Shown: in pieces, positions 1 to 13,953 of the stretch | Position numbering within the stretch: position 1 is the stretch's first letter | Layout: each line of letters begins with the position of its first letter | From: Aulostomus chinensis | Taxonomy: Eukaryota > Chordata > Actinopteri > Syngnathiformes > Aulostomidae | Direction of reading: 5' to 3' | Assembly: GCA_037954235.1 (NCBI GenBank) | Contig: JBBMOA010000013.1 | Location: 10,390,001-10,454,000 of the forward strand | Length of the DNA: 64,000 nt | The notes under the pieces: generated by a model | What the model was told of the DNA's origin: nothing | Seen by the model: the letters and a program-made list of their open reading frames with translations, nothing else | Database searches by the model: none | Position numbers and translations under genes: made by a program

Positions 1-246
1 TATTGGTTGAATGATAATAAACAATCCCTGATGTAAAAATTAGTGTACCCGTAAAAAATGTTCTACCTTCCTTGAAGGCTATGCAGGGTGCTTGTTCTTT
101 GTCCAACAATACAAAGACATGGAAATGACAGTTTTTGTAACAAGATTATTGTATCATTGAAGCAGAACATTTTGTTTTATCAATAGCACTAGTTGCTGTA
201 GTTTCTGGTTTCTCTACTGACATCCAACTGAAGTGAGAGGACTGTT

Positions 247-336
247 ATGTTCTCATGTCTTTGATGAATTATTATTCTTATTAATAATAAGAATAATAAT
301 GATAATAATGACTAATGAGAAGTGACATGAGAACAT
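247..336. repeat. nested inverted repeat (hairpin)
   Basis: ATGTTCTCATGTC at 247-259 is the exact reverse complement of 324-336. Inside it, ATTATTATTCTTATT at 268-282 is the exact reverse complement of 286-300, with a 3-nt loop. Two nested perfect arms suggest a degraded MITE or a strong cruciform/hairpin. No transposase or family assignment can be made. Confidence 0.7.
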
Positions 337-3300
337 TTCTGCAAGATAACAATGGTTGATAACAGTAAGGGATTCTCACAAGCCTTTGAGCTTGAATCTA
401 AGTTGCGTCTCAAGCCCTGAGCCCGAGTCTCCAGTACTTGAGCCGAGGTCTAAGTGAAGCCTCAAGTCCCTTTTGATGGTAATGAGTGATCATTTGCTGC
501 ATCTGCTGTCGGCCTGCTTAGAACAAAGGACGGTTATATCTAAAGAATTCCAGGCATGTCCTGTATTATCATCCATCTTCATCAAGCTGCAACATTGATG
601 TAATGTGAAAAAAGGCACAATAAAACAATTCAAATTGATAACTTGTCCTTGTAACAACGTACAGCTACAGTACCGTGGCAGCCAAGCCACGCGAGCACAA
701 TCGTACATGCAGGCATGCAGGGAAACAACAGCGCTCATATTTTCAAAACATGCTAATACAATAAAATGTACCCTCCTTCCTCACCTAACGTCTGAGTCTA
801 GCCTGAAGTTTTTTCTACTATCAAATCAAGTCTGATTTCACTGTGTGAGCGACTTCAGACCGAGTCCATGTTTCTGAGGAACAAAAGGAGTCAAAAGTAA
901 AAAGTAGAGAGTGTGTGTGTGTGTGTACGTGTGTGTATTTATGTGATTGTTGTTGTCTTATATAGACCATAGTGTTCTGATTATCCATGGTAAAATCAGA
1001 TAGTTCCTTGGGTGATCAGCTAAAGTGACTGCTAACTGCTTTTAATCATAAAACACCTTTGCACATGTACTTTTTGTGCATTAGGAACAGAGACATTTCT
1101 AACACCAGTAAATGATCTGTCCGAAACAGCCATGAAACAAAAACCCTCCAAACCGAAAAAAGAATATGTTGGTTGCTAATCCAAGGCCGCTAACTTTGCC
1201 TTTGGTGATAGTGGTCTGTATTTTTTCTGCTTTCACTTCAGTTCTAGTTCCTCTTTTCAGCTGCCAGGAGACACAATGTTCATCAGATACCACCCAGAGG
1301 AAGAAACAAATTGAGGTTGCATAACCACTCAGGGCCCACAAATGAGGTCAGCGGCAGCTGCTTTTGCTTGTATGGTGTCAGTCACCCACGTTTTATTGAA
1401 AACTGTGAAAAAAAAGTGTGAAAGTACTTTGTGAAACTTGATTCCTGTTTTTGTTTTTTTTTTTTTGTATCTCCAACAGAATCTTGCTGACATGTTTTAC
1501 TGGGCGTCTCCCGTCAACATCAGTGCACCAGATGTAAGCAATGCTAAAGCGTTTGAAGTCTGTCATGCTTGGCCTCTGGACTCTGTGCTCTTCACCCAAA
1601 ATAAAAAAAAGTCTGTTTCCTAGAACCCCGCTGCCTGGTTGGAACAAAGCATGGGATACCACAGCAATATGCTGCCTTCACTTTCACAACTGGAACTATT
1701 CAAATACCTTCAACAGAGTTCAGGAGAGTTTAACGCAATTACAGTGAGGTCAGATGATCTCACTTCTCTCATTTATAGAACGATGTGTAACTTTAGATGC
1801 ATTTTCAGCTTTGTACTGTCTGACTGCCTTGGTATTTGTACAGTGTTGCTGATGTATGTAACCTGCCAGCAATCATTATTGAGATGCAAAGAACATTACA
1901 CATCCCAGTATCCGCCGATCTGTACACTTTGGTCATTATTTCAATGGATAAACTGTTGTCTCTTGTAAGGTCAAAGACCAGGGTTAGATGGGGAACTATG
2001 TTTGCATAGTTGATGAAGACGTAATGTGTCAAGGGTACTTAAACAGAATGACATAAATGCATGTTGTCACAAGGGCAGATGGATCCTTTCTTCTTACATT
2101 TCATTGACCAAATGACCATATAAAGAAATACAAGGGTGGAGGTACCGTGTCTAAATTTTTATGTGCGTGAGGGGAAGTTCTTAAAGGAAATGGTTCAAAA
2201 GAAGATGCTTTGGGTTAAAGAACACTTAAAATAATTTGTTGAAAGACACTGACAAGACTTTAATAAGTGGCTCTCCTGAAGCAACTTTTTTAATGGTAAT
2301 TATGCACAGCGGTGCGCTGAGTAAAATGCTGAGTTAGCCCGCTAGCATGTTCACAATGCCATCGTATGTTGATATTAAGCAAGTATAATGTCTACTATGA
2401 CTGTCTTAAGAGTTGAGAGATTTGTAAAGGAAAACATTGACTTGGGGCCGAACCAAAGGGACATATGACCCCCACTATGAAGCAAACTGTGTGCTGCTGT
2501 CAATGAGAAGAGCCAAGGAAAATTCTGTAGATTGTGCTGTGGGTCACACATTCATCATGTTTACAGTAGGTTAGAGCAATTGTTTCTCTTTCTGTGTTTA
2601 CATGGTTTTACTATAGAACACATGAATTAAACTTGGACTTTATCCAGACCCCAAACCTTTTCATTTCAGTCTATCATAAACTTTATGTGGCTGTTAAAAT
2701 CTTATAAAAATAGGCAACAGCAAAAAACATTGAATTTTTGTGCTCGATATCTTTTTTATTATTATTATTTTTATTTACTGAAGTAGAATAAGTCTCAATA
2801 GTTGTAACAGTACAGAGTTAATATGCCTCAGCAAACAATAGGTTTATATAATTAGATTGAGAAAATGACCAAACCACAAGCCAGAGATTTTCTGCCGATG
2901 GTATCAGACACCTGATAATATAATATATCTAATATATAAACGGAACATATTGGAGCAGTTTTGAAGATGTTGCAATCATCATGGTTGTAAGGGTTATGTT
3001 TGTCGTATGTCGAGGTGTTTAAGAACAGTCTTGACCGTTTGAGGCAGCATATATTTCAGCTCTAGCGTGTAGGTGAACAGCTAACAGTCATTAAAGAATC
3101 ACAAATATATCAAACAACTGATATGATTTACTTTTTAAATGCATTTTTACATAATAGCGTAGGCCTAGTCATTTACATGATGTCATACTTGACATTATTG
3201 ATGTCATAATGGTAATTATGTCTTTTCCGGGAATCACTTTTTGTGCAGTGAAACCAGTCAGATCCCTTTAATGTGCTGAAATTGATGTGACGGCACTCTG

Positions 3301-4233
3301 GCTATTATTTTATATCGCAGAGTTTGAATTTTAATTAATCTTAATTCTGTTTCAGTTAGTAGTTTGGATGTCTCCTCTCTGGATCCAGAACCCGGTCAAC
3401 TTGGGTCAGAAATAACTCCAAGGATACAGAGCAGGCATGATTAGCTATACCACTGAGGCAGGTGGCCAATCTGGTGAGGAGTGGCTGAGGAACTGAGGGT
3501 CTTACAGTTTATGTTTTCAGGGAGTAAATGGTTTGCAGACCAGGTGGGTAGATTGCAGTCAGGAAGACATGGAAGTGTTAGCTCCACCCACATCAAGAAA
3601 ATTCATACAGAGACAAATAGGAAATTAATTATTCAGAAATCAACCAGCAATGCAGCACTGCGCAGGGCCAGAGGTCGATGGGAGGGAAAAGTCACCAATG
3701 ATTGGTTGAGTGAAAGACAAGTGATCACAATATCAACCAAAGTAATCCTGATAATAATTTTGGCTATAATCAGGCACGTCTACTCTGTGTTTTTTTTTTT
3801 TTTGTGTGTGTCTGTCATGCAAGTAGTTACTTGTGGGGTTTTTTTGTAAAGGGTTTTGAGTTTATAAATCCCTTTGCTGGGATTTGCCCACAGCAATGAA
3901 AGCAGATCCCATACTCGCAAGATGACCGGCCTGATGACATTTGTAACCACTGAGACTTCAATAAAACCAACTGAGAAGAGAGCGAACCCAGCAAATGATC
4001 TCCCCAAATTTGAAAATAATAAAATGATTCAATGACACACTAAGCAGACCTGCAGTGACCAGTGTCTGGAGCTGACTGCCATCAGTGACTTAGGTATGAC
4101 AGTACAAACTGAGGATGTGTGAATCTCCTCACAAAAAATGGACACTGTCATTCAAAAAGGCCTTACGTGAAACAAATTGAACCAGAACAAATAATGATCT
4201 AATCATTTTGCTTTATCTCATTCACGATGTCTA

Positions 4234-4234
<1 letters not shown>

Positions 4235-4299
<65 letters not shown>
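4235..4299. repeat. (CA)n microsatellite
   Basis: An uninterrupted run of about 32 CA units, in gene-free DNA. Confidence 0.97.
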
Positions 4300-4302
<3 letters not shown>

Positions 4303-4710
4303 CACCTTAGACTCACCTGTAATCAGACTCAGGGTACCAATAACAGATGTAATGCTCTGGAGACTCTGTGTCTAGTTTTGCTTTTGCACGCCCGACTGAA
4401 GCTGAATTAACTTCTCAGCTATTAAGATTCCCCACTAATATTACTCAGTAATACTTTAGCATGAAGACTGTGTCATATGAGTTTAAATGTACCTCAGAGG
4501 GCCAAGTAACTACAGTACTCTCTGTTCTCCTTCACGCTTATATTATAATCACCTCCCATGCTTGGCTACATCATCAACATTCTAGTTGTCTGTCGTCTAC
4601 AATTATGTTGCCTAGCTACCAACCAGACATCAGCGAGTGAACCTCCCTGAAGGAGCAGCATGCACTGGTTCCAAGTTTTGGCCAAGCTGCCAATATCTCT
4701 TGGTGATCAT

Positions 4711-4997
4711 CCATCCATCCATCCATCCATTTTCTTCCGCTTATCCTGTTAATGGTCGCGGGGGGCTGGAGCCTATCCCAGTGGCTTTCGGACAGGTTGC
4801 CAGTCCATCGCAGGGCCAGCACATACAGACAGACAACTACTGTTGACTGGGAGGAAGCAGGAGTACCTGGAGAGAACCCACACAGGAACAGGGAGAACAT
4901 GCAGACTCCACACAGAAAGTGTCCGTGCCTGAGCCGGAAACCCGGAACCTTCTTGCTATGAGGCGACAGTGCTAACCACTGCACCATTGTGCTGCCC
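4711..4997 (-). mobile_element. tRNA-derived SINE, type A, full length
   Basis: On the minus strand the element starts at about 4997 with a tRNA-like head and ends in a (ATGG)n tail at 4711. It shares its body with copies at 10.4, 15.5, 24.6 and 29.3 kb. It is flanked by a near-perfect 14-bp target-site duplication: CTCTTGGTGATCAT at 4697-4710 and CTCTTGGTGGTCAT at 4998-5011, with one mismatch. Open frames through it are artefacts. Confidence 0.85.
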
Positions 4998-5011
4998 CTC
5001 TTGGTGGTCAT

Positions 5012-8000
5012 GCTGCATAAAAATAGTCACACATTACCTTTATTCTCAGAGAGAGATTTGATGTCTGATGTGGCAAAGGGACCTGACAAAAATGTGGAAG
5101 GGGCAATTTTGGACTTGTTTTTGACAAGCAGCTCTGTTGGAGTTCATGTTTATTTTATGATTTGTCCCGTATTATTCTGCCTGTCATTGATGATGTAAAT
5201 TAGTTTTTGAGGTTTACCTCTACTTTCATTGTCACTGACACGTGTACATGTACAGTATGTACAGAGAAGTTGAAACCAGGATGCAGAAGTCACCTTCTTC
5301 TGTATGTCCCATGCACTTTAATGGAATGGGCTATTCTCCCCCTCTCTAAATAACCACGAATGGTCCCAGTAGACTTTGTACATGAGATGCTTACAGGAGC
5401 TCATCCTGCTGACCTCAGGGAAATGTGTCCTCTCTGATTTGAATGTAGAAGAGAATTCCCTCTGCAGCCATTGCACACAAGGCCAAACTTAATTACAAAC
5501 AACCCCCTTGTGACCATCTCTATATGCTGTGTTTGCTCCATGACCAGACCTTGGTCTGCACGTGTGGACACTCGCAAAGACAAGCTATGAATCCAGCCTG
5601 CTTTTACAAGAAGAAAGAACAGTGTCTTCTCTCAGTGAGAGACCTTTACACCACACTGTCCTGATCAATACTGCTGGACAAGACAGAGCTCTAATACCAG
5701 TATCCACACATCAGATATTGTGGCCTTTTATCGACCTTTCTCCAGTTACCAAACTAATTTCTCCTGATGACAAACGCTGCCGACTTGAGTTTGGATTTTT
5801 CAGTCGCTGGTCAGAGCATCGACTGGTTTCATAGATGACCCCCGGAGTTATTTTACAGATTAGCAGCTCTTTCTTGATATTTATGAGCATTAGAAGCCAC
5901 ATTGGTTTGTAACAGTTAATTCAGATGACAGCACTGTTAATATTTCAGTACCCAAAATATCCATAGTCATGAGAATGAGGAATAAACCCTAGCTTGCTGG
6001 TTTCATAAGCACAAGCAGTAAAGTGACCATGTGCTTTTAAAACACAACTGTTGTATCTGGGATTAAAAAAAAACTCAGAAAACTACTTTGGCCTATTATT
6101 TCCCCTTTTACATTTGGTTGTCAGTAATCAGAGGTGTGGACTCAAGTCCCGTGACTCTGACTGGTTTAGTGACACGCAAACTTGGTGGTTCTGGACTTAC
6201 GTTTTTACAAAGTTTTCCAAAGATTTTACAAAATCTCGCATGATTTGCAACTTGGTTTAACGCCAGTAACTGACTGAATTTGGACCTCAGTCTTGTCACT
6301 TGAAAGACTTGATACTCTCCCTCACGCCAATGTAGAAAAAAAGCATAAAAAATGATTTAGTAAATCAACTGAATTCCCTTGATTACAGCTCCATGTTGTA
6401 TCAGTCCATCAGTCAGCCGCTTGAGTGGTGACCAGAGGAGGAAGTTGTGTTAGTGTAGACAGACTGACCCTTCCCTTCAGCATCACAAGAGGAAGTGGGA
6501 ACATGTCTCCCAAGATTATTACCCTTGTATACAAAGGCTGTGCCACTGTTGACAAAAAAAGAAGTGAAATATGCAAAGCACAGAGTTTGAAAAGCACTTC
6601 CGGGCACAGAAAACCTTTCAAATTTGTTTGACACTTGAAGCTGTTAAGAATTCTTAGTCGTTAGACTGACTGATAGTAATTGGCCGATGTTAAATTAGAC
6701 CTAAATTATTGTTGGCCATTCATTCCTTCTTGACCAAAGATCACGCTGTTAGCTTTAGATTAGAAATGGCTCCACATCTTTAATTCCGACCCAAACTATC
6801 AGACAATGACTTGGTCCCACCCCCACTGGTGAAATAGATACTGTCAAAGATGGTGTTGCTAAGGCAGGTCTCAACAAAGCAGTTCATCAAGTACACGTTT
6901 GTTAAGATAATAGTGTTATACATAATTGTCAAACAGACTGAAAAGCAGAATGACCAAAAACTGTAGCTGTAAAAATGTGTTGAATACTAAAACTGCTAAA
7001 AGGAGCATTTGCATGCTAAGTCGTTAAAGTTGGTGAGTTTGAAGGCAATCGGTGGTGATGGGGCTGCTTTGTACCTTAACATTTACACATTTTGAGTTAT
7101 CTCTTTGCCTGCAGTTTTATGACTTTACGCATTCAATTAAATGATTCCAATTTATTTTAAAACCTGGGGGGTTTTGCAGCGTGATTTTGGATCATAAAGG
7201 CAAAAATAGCTACAAGGGAAAGAGTGCAGAAATGTCAACTAAATATTAGCTTCAATGGAGCTGCATCTACTTCTGTCAATCACATGAAGCCATAAAATCC
7301 AGCTGTTGGTCATACTGATCCTAAGGTTTTGCAGGGTCTGCTCGGGAAGTAATTTCTCCAACTATGAATTACTTGTAATATTTAATGCTTGCACAAATCC
7401 AATCCAAGGTTTAATTAAAGATAGACAATTTAGTCATGTCACCTTGATATTACTGCAGGATATAGGCAACTAGCATGTATTATCAGGTAACTTTAAATAT
7501 TTGCACGTCAAAGTTTTAAATTACAAAAATTATAGCTTTGCCACTGTAGATAATGATGGAAACCCTGACATGTCTGTATCATGAAGAACCTGTTTACCCT
7601 ACAGTCCCAGCTAGCTTGTTGCTGTGTTTTAGTTCTAAATTTTAATCCTCTGAAACTTTGACTGTCAAAGTAGGTTGGTACCAGCATTTACACATTTCAA
7701 TTTTATATGGGGTGACCTTTTCTTTTATACCAGGACATCTCACAAGTTTCAAGAGCTCTATATTTGTGTCGTGCAATGCAAGGTAATGTTGGAATTTAGG
7801 ACACTCTTGTTGTTGGATTATTTATCATGACTGGTGTTTTTGTTGGTAGTTGGACGCAGTGGCTGCAGGTGCAGAGTGGCTCTGATGTTGCTGCTCCTGG
7901 TTTAGTTTTGGCTCTGGTTTATGATTTGTTGTGCCATTGTGTAACACTTGCGTGCTTCTTAGTGCCCTTTTGGAGCTGGAGCAATTTGATTGTCATAAAT

Positions 8001-10408
8001 ATTACTTTGCTCACTTAACTACAGACATTTTTAAGGGACTGTAATTTGTTTCCCAATGTGTCTCGTGGCATTTCTTCATGTTTTTCGTATGAACAACACT
8101 TTGGCATGTAAAATTAACATTAAAAATATTTATATGCCCCAAATTGATGATGATAGGAAAATAAAGTGTCGCAAAAATGAACCGTAAAACCCAGTGATAC
8201 AGTAAGTCAGCGTTGTTCTATGTCTGCTGGCCAACAAAATGTCATAATCCCTGCAGCACTTAGTGTGAAATCAGGTCAAAATAATTTGCCTAAATGTGTC
8301 AAGATCAAACACCAGTTTGACCAAATGTGCAGTACATTATGTAATCTAGCTGGCTGAATGTTACACGCCATTTGTTTGTGAATACATTTTTCCATAACCT
8401 TACTTCCTTCAGGCCAGGGTCAGTTCCTCGATCCACCCTCTTGGTTCTGCCTTTCACCATTCAACCCCTCCCACCACCAGTTCCTGTTTGGTGGGGCCAG
8501 TGGGAAACAGGAGCTGCTCCTTATTCTGAATTACTAAAATAAAGCCCTGCATCCAAAAAGTAACTGCACTACACGAACAAGGCAGATAATATCGCCAGCT
8601 AAATTGTTTGCTAATGAACACCTAGACATCACCATTGTTCAGTTAATGTAAGGTTTGTTTATTTATTAAAAAAAATGCTATTTTAAGACTCACAGGGTAG
8701 TGAACCCTTTACACTCTATTTTAAAATGCATCCTATATTTATATTGTATATAGATTTAACCTGGTTACAGCTTTTATTAATAGTGTATGTGTTTGCAGAT
8801 TGAGAGCTCTCTGTCCATCTTGTGTCTCACGTTGTGAGGGTCCTAAAACACGACAAATATGAAAACAAAAGATGGTAGCCATGCCATATTTGATTGGACC
8901 TTGAGGTGCTTGTCCAGCAAGGTCAGGGTTCAGCTGGTGTTACGGTGATTGGATCATGGCTTGAGGTTCTCTTTCTTCTGAAGAGGTCGTGTGTTGCACG
9001 CTGCACACGTAGCAGACGCACGCCTTGTGACATAGCTTTTATTTCCCCATGAAACCAAAAATTGTAGTTCACATGCTACATTACCTTTACTTCAGTCAAA
9101 CTGGTGAAAAAGGATGGTGACCATTTTCGGAAGACTGCAGCTGTGGTAACAGCCATTTCTATTCCCACGTAGTTGTTGGATTAACGATGCAGTTGCAGTT
9201 AGTGGTGTTTATTGTGGCCTGAGTGCTCTCGTCGCCACCTCTGGATGTGACCAGTCAGCTCCCAATCTGCCCTCGGTGAACTTGTGTATTTATATTATCA
9301 AGCACTTTATAATTGTGATCAGATTCCCTTAAATGCATATTAATGCCAGGTATAAACAGGATGTCTGTTATTGCTGGATTATATTTGCACTTATAAACAT
9401 TAAAAATGTTTGTTGTGATGATTCCAGTATCAGTTTTTCTTCCTGTAGTTCACTTTGAGAGGTGGATTGCTGCTTTCAGCGACTCTGTCTTGCTGACAAG
9501 CAATTTAAAAAGCTTGAACATCATGTTCTGAAGGTGGAGACAGAGCTCTTGGTTCTTGGGAACATAAGAATTGAGAGCTACCACTCTGTTACAAATTGTA
9601 CATCTGCAGGCCGGATCACACCACACTGATGCAAAAATAAGGCTCATGCATGTAATCACTTTGTCACAGTTACGGTGTGTGTCTCCCAAGTCCTTCGTGA
9701 GGCACTCACTGTACAGCGGGAATCATATTTAGCAACACCACATAGGATAAAGTGCTGAACATGGTCAGTATTTGTGTTTGCACACTGCAGTTCTGAAAGA
9801 TACCGTGAAAATAGATACAGCAATTTTTCAGCAATAAATGGTCACTCTTTTGATTCAAGATTGTCCTAAAATGGAAGAAAATAAATCACATTTTTCATCC
9901 TTTACACAAAGAGACTCGTATTTTAGTCCTTCAAAGAAAACGTTTCCCTTTACTTTGATCCCACCAATGAAGTACTTTTGATCTTATGGATCAGAAGGAA
10001 TAATTGTATCGGAAGAGCAGGGAAACAGCAGATCAGATGACCTCACCTTCCCATCTGATGAACAATTTGTTTCATGTTTCATTAACCTTTTCTCTAGTTT
10101 CACTGCAAATGTCACAGTATGGAGATTCACAGTCAAGCAGGAAACAGTCAATGTACTGATCGCCACTGAACCGTCCTACCATGGGTCAAGCTGACTGGAA
10201 GGTTATTAACAGCTTCTTACATTGTGGTTGAATCAAATGTGTTCTGATAATTAACTTAAATAGTGGTACTTTGTAAAGGGAAGAAGTGATAGCACAAGAA
10301 AGATTGCAAAAATGACCATTGTTATTGTGATTGGTGACTATGAACTTAATTGTTTTACATTCTGTTATCAAATTTAATTGCGGCCTGAATTAATTTCTTT
10401 TTTTTTTT
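5012..10408. other. gene-free tract
   Basis: Unique AT-rich sequence with no supported exon. The open frames here are short, overlap on both strands and lack splice context or recognisable domains. The only repeat-like stretch is the weak relic at 6130-6320. Confidence 0.5.
6130..6320. repeat. possible relic of a GACTC/AAGTC-rich dispersed element
   Basis: Repeated words such as 'ACTCAAGTCC', 'GTGACTCTGACT', 'TCAGTCTTGTCAC' and 'AAGACTTGA' resemble a dispersed repeat that I recall as common in teleosts. Similar words occur at 370-480 and 790-880. Family and boundaries are not determined. Confidence 0.25.
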
Positions 10409-10793
10409 CCCATCCATCCATCCATCCATTTTCTTGCGCTTATTCCTGTTAAGGGTTGTGAGGGGGGCTGGAGCCTATCCTAGCGGTTATGAGCAAGAGG
10501 CAGGGTTCACCCTGGACGGGTCGCCCAGCCAACGGAGGGACAACACATAGAGACAGACAACCATTCACATTCACAGTCACACCTACAGTCAGTTTAGAGT
10601 ATTAATCAGCCTCGTCCCCTCTTGATGTCTTTGGACTGTGGGAGGAAGCTGGAGTACCAGAGAGAACCCACACAGGAACAGGGAGAACATGGAGACTCCA
10701 CACAGAAAGATTTCGTGCCCGAGCTGGGACTGGAACCCAGAACCTTCTTGCTGTGAGGCGACAGTTCTGACCACTGCACCACCGTACCGCCCC
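10409..10793 (-). mobile_element. tRNA-derived SINE, type A, full length
   Basis: Body and head are the same as in the copies at 4.7, 15.5 and 29.3 kb. The tRNA-like head, with the A- and B-box region, lies at the right end (about 10,730-10,793) and the (ATGG)n tail, read as CCAT on the plus strand, at the left. A poly-T run just left of the tail obscures any target-site duplication. Confidence 0.85.
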
Positions 10794-13378
10794 AATATTT
10801 TTTCCGAATATTTTTAATATTTATAATGCAGGGGTATCGGGTTTAAGAGAGGAGAATGTTGTAAAGCCACAAATGAAAGGAAACTGCAAAATTCCAGTCC
10901 AGGTCAGATTATGGTAACATCACACAGCAGTCTCCTCCATCACCAGAAAATGCTCAGAGGGAGCAGTAGCCAACTACTCCTCCTGATGGCTCAGCCATCT
11001 TGAGGGATCAATACTCACCTTTAACCTCGGTAAGAAAAACCTGTAACCACGCCTTCACACTGGTTCATGTGGGAGAACAAAAAGGAAACAAAAACAGCAA
11101 AGCAAAGTAGTTTCATGACTTCTGATAGACACAATAATGATATGAATATTTATATTAATATAAAGTGTATTATCAATGTCAGATTGTGAAATCGTATTAC
11201 CATTTCCGTACTGTGATAGAGTACCTGATTGTTATCGTCCCTCCATTGGTCTGAAATCCTCCTGTGATAAAGCAGAGACTTCTCCTGATTAAGTCTGCAT
11301 AACCTTCACCTAAGATAACCTCCTGACTGAGGACAGGGCTGCAGCTTTCTGTGTTTCCTTTCCATCTTGACTCTGTCATATCTATCAGCTCACTGCAGTG
11401 ACAAAAGTTTCTTTTACCAAAATGAAGTGCGGGGCCCCTGTGCACTTATCTACATGACACACATCATTGAAATCTTGAATCTCTGAGTTTCTTTTGGAAT
11501 GTTTGAATGCATACATTTGCAGTTTACCGAAACAAGGTCCCCCAAGGATCGCTTGTACAGCCCAAAATCAAATAGAATTAACAAAAGAAAGATTGGTGTT
11601 GGAACATGTATGACTGCCAGTCACTGCCTGCTTGCTCCTCCTGCAAACATCGAAAGAGGCACATGGAGACATTGAGGTGGGGTCAGTCCTGCGGTCAGAC
11701 CCTGACGGTCCATGTTTCCTTGCAATAGTTTACTATATCATTAATAATTATTAACAATATTTATTAATTTTACCAAATTGTTTTTTTGTTGTTGTTTCTG
11801 TGAGTAACATAGGAAACATCAATACAATGCCACTATCTTTGAGGGCTTTCAGAGACAATTGTTACTTAAATTTGTTGTCAACTCGTTAATTCCGAGAGGC
11901 AAGTTTATGTTATGCTAGCTTGTAAGATAGATCTATAAGATATTTTTCAAATGTCATGTGGCAGTTATCTTGATCAAATTCCCAATATCATCTTGAAGAA
12001 CCATTCGCTAGTATCCACATGACGTTTGGGAATGAACGCTAAAAGATGCATGCATATAGCTTTTGGATATAGTCTGAAATATGGTTAATATTTGCATCGT
12101 ATTTGGATGGAAATCAAGTAAAATTTAACATAATTAAAATTACCCACTGTATAGCATTACCTCAAAGCAAAACACTGGAATGAACTAACATCTTATTTTA
12201 CTGCATTTCACCATTTGTGCTGGATTTTTAATTGTTTTCTGAATGTGACGGGTACCTTGTGAGGGGTTCACTGGACTGGAGTTGTTGCTTGATTTTTCTT
12301 TTTTTTGTCTTCTGATGGACTTGTGTTATGTTCTGATTAAATTCTGGTGACTGAACTTAGGGGTTTTGAAGAGAAACTTGTATTTGTGTCTTCATACATA
12401 CATCATGGTGCTATCCAGCATCGTGCGATAATGTTCTCAATCAAATCATCAGTTGATCAACCACGTACAGAGGAAGACAGGAGCAGTGTCTGATGTGTTT
12501 AAGGGCCTCTGGTGGCCAGGTAGAGAATAGCAGGTCTGGAAAGTTGTATGAGCTGGTGGGTAGTAAAATATGGCTGGAGACCAGACTCAGGCTTGCTAGA
12601 CCAAGCCAATGAAATGATTAATCTCCTTTATTTTTTTTTATTTTTATTTATTTATTTTGCTTTCAAGGTTGTATTATTGGAAACGAATCTTAACATGACA
12701 ACAATCCTAAGTTTGTGGAGTTATTTAGATTTCTGACCTTAGCTGCCTGTAATGATTAAACAGTTGGGACCCAGGGAAGACGTTGCTGCAAGAACAGATT
12801 GGGGGATGGCTGGAACCTGTAAGTTGAGTAAATAAAGTAAACAAAAGATTATTATATGGCAAATTATTTATTGAAAGACCATGACTGAATGATATCTTAG
12901 GAAGAGTAGAAGTATTCGAGACTGGTGTCTCTCACTCAGCCATGCCCACTTTGTCACTCCCCTTTTTCCATGAGGGCCAAGAGGAACCCTGCCCTCAATC
13001 CCTCCAGCAGATGGAAATAACCTTTCCAGATTGTCTGCACTGGAGATATAATTATCACAGCAGCCCCTGGCTGTCGGTGGAAGTACTCAACTGGCCCCTG
13101 AAGACCTGGCCAGACAGGTCCCACTGTGACACGGTTTCCCAAGACCACCTATTATGACTGGAAAATACAAACCTAGAACAGGAAAGAAAAGAGATATGAC
13201 TGCTACTCACAAAGTACAGCAAATGAACTAGGTCATTATGGCCACACAGCACAATGGTAAAGGTCTACCACTGATTAGGGCCTAGAAAAAGTATTGAGTC
13301 AATCCTTGTCTTGTTTGGAAGTGCTGATTTACCCTGAATGACACTGTTCTTTGATTCTCTGGACGTAGAGAGAGAGAT

Positions 13379-13437
<59 letters not shown>

Positions 13438-13811
13438 TAGGGCAAGAAAGAAAAGCAAAAGGTGGGTAATTCTCTGTCCTACTATTGTACCCTTTTTGTG
13501 ACAATGTGCCAAGCAGCTGTTTCTAAGCATGGGAAGAAACAGGTGTATGGGCTGGTGGGTTTTAATGACTAGTCTGTCCACAGAGGTCCTAAACAAGCTT
13601 TGTTCAGGGACTTCATGGATAGATGGTTTGTTTTGCTGTGGAGAGAAAGAAGTTCTGTTATAGTTTGAGAGAGGGAGAGATGGTGGCTTCGGGAGATGCT
13701 GTGTATTAGCTGCCTGAAAGCCAGGTGATTGTGATGCGCCAACCATCTGGTTAGGTGGAGGGTGGGAGAGTCAGCCAAACTCATTAAAGGCAAGCTGATG
13801 TCAGTGTCAGT
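10794..13811. other. gene-free tract with (GA)n array
   Basis: No supported exon. The main structured sequence is the (GA)n array at 13,367-13,433. Frames at 12,942-13,157 on both strands overlap each other and have no recognised domain. Confidence 0.5.
13367..13433. repeat. (GA)n microsatellite
   Basis: GA units with a few GATA interruptions at the left end. It produces spurious Ser-Leu repeat frames on the minus strand. Confidence 0.95.
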
Positions 13812-13822
13812 GGAGTGAAGAC

Positions 13823-13942
13823 GTCCATCCATCCATTTTCTATACCACTCATCGGGGGGTGGGGGGGCTGGAACCTATCCCAGCTGACATTGAGCGAGAG
13901 GCGGGGCACACCCTGGAGGGGTTGCCAGTCCGTCACAGGGCA
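13823..13942 (-). mobile_element. 5'-truncated type A SINE with perfect target-site duplication
   Basis: About 120 bp of the SINE tail region only; the tRNA head and middle are missing. GGAGTGAAGAC occurs at 13,812-13,822 and again, identical, at 13,943-13,953. A head-truncated copy bounded by a perfect duplication is the signature of incomplete target-primed reverse transcription. Confidence 0.8.
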
Positions 13943-13953
13943 GGAGTGAAGAC

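Larger units (their letters stand above)
1..4696. other. gene-poor AT-rich tract
   Basis: No exon with splice sites and protein-like content was found on either strand. The tract holds a nested palindrome at 247-336, a (CA)n array at 4235-4299 and short GT runs near 911-930. Around 370-480 and 790-880 there are repeated GAGTC/AAGTC-type words that resemble a relic of a dispersed fish repeat. Around 2285-2410 the words for 'GCTAGCATGTT' resemble another common fish repeat. The open frame at 3481-3849 has no recognised domain and ends in poly-T and GT sequence. Confidence 0.5.

Noticed and set aside
3481..3849. 122-codon plus-strand frame
   Set aside because: The first 80 residues look slightly protein-like, but no family was recognised and the end is T- and GT-rich. 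No splice partner was found.
13282..13746. 154-codon minus-strand frame with Ser-Leu repeat
   Set aside because: It is a (GA)n microsatellite read on the opposite strand, with non-protein-like flanks.
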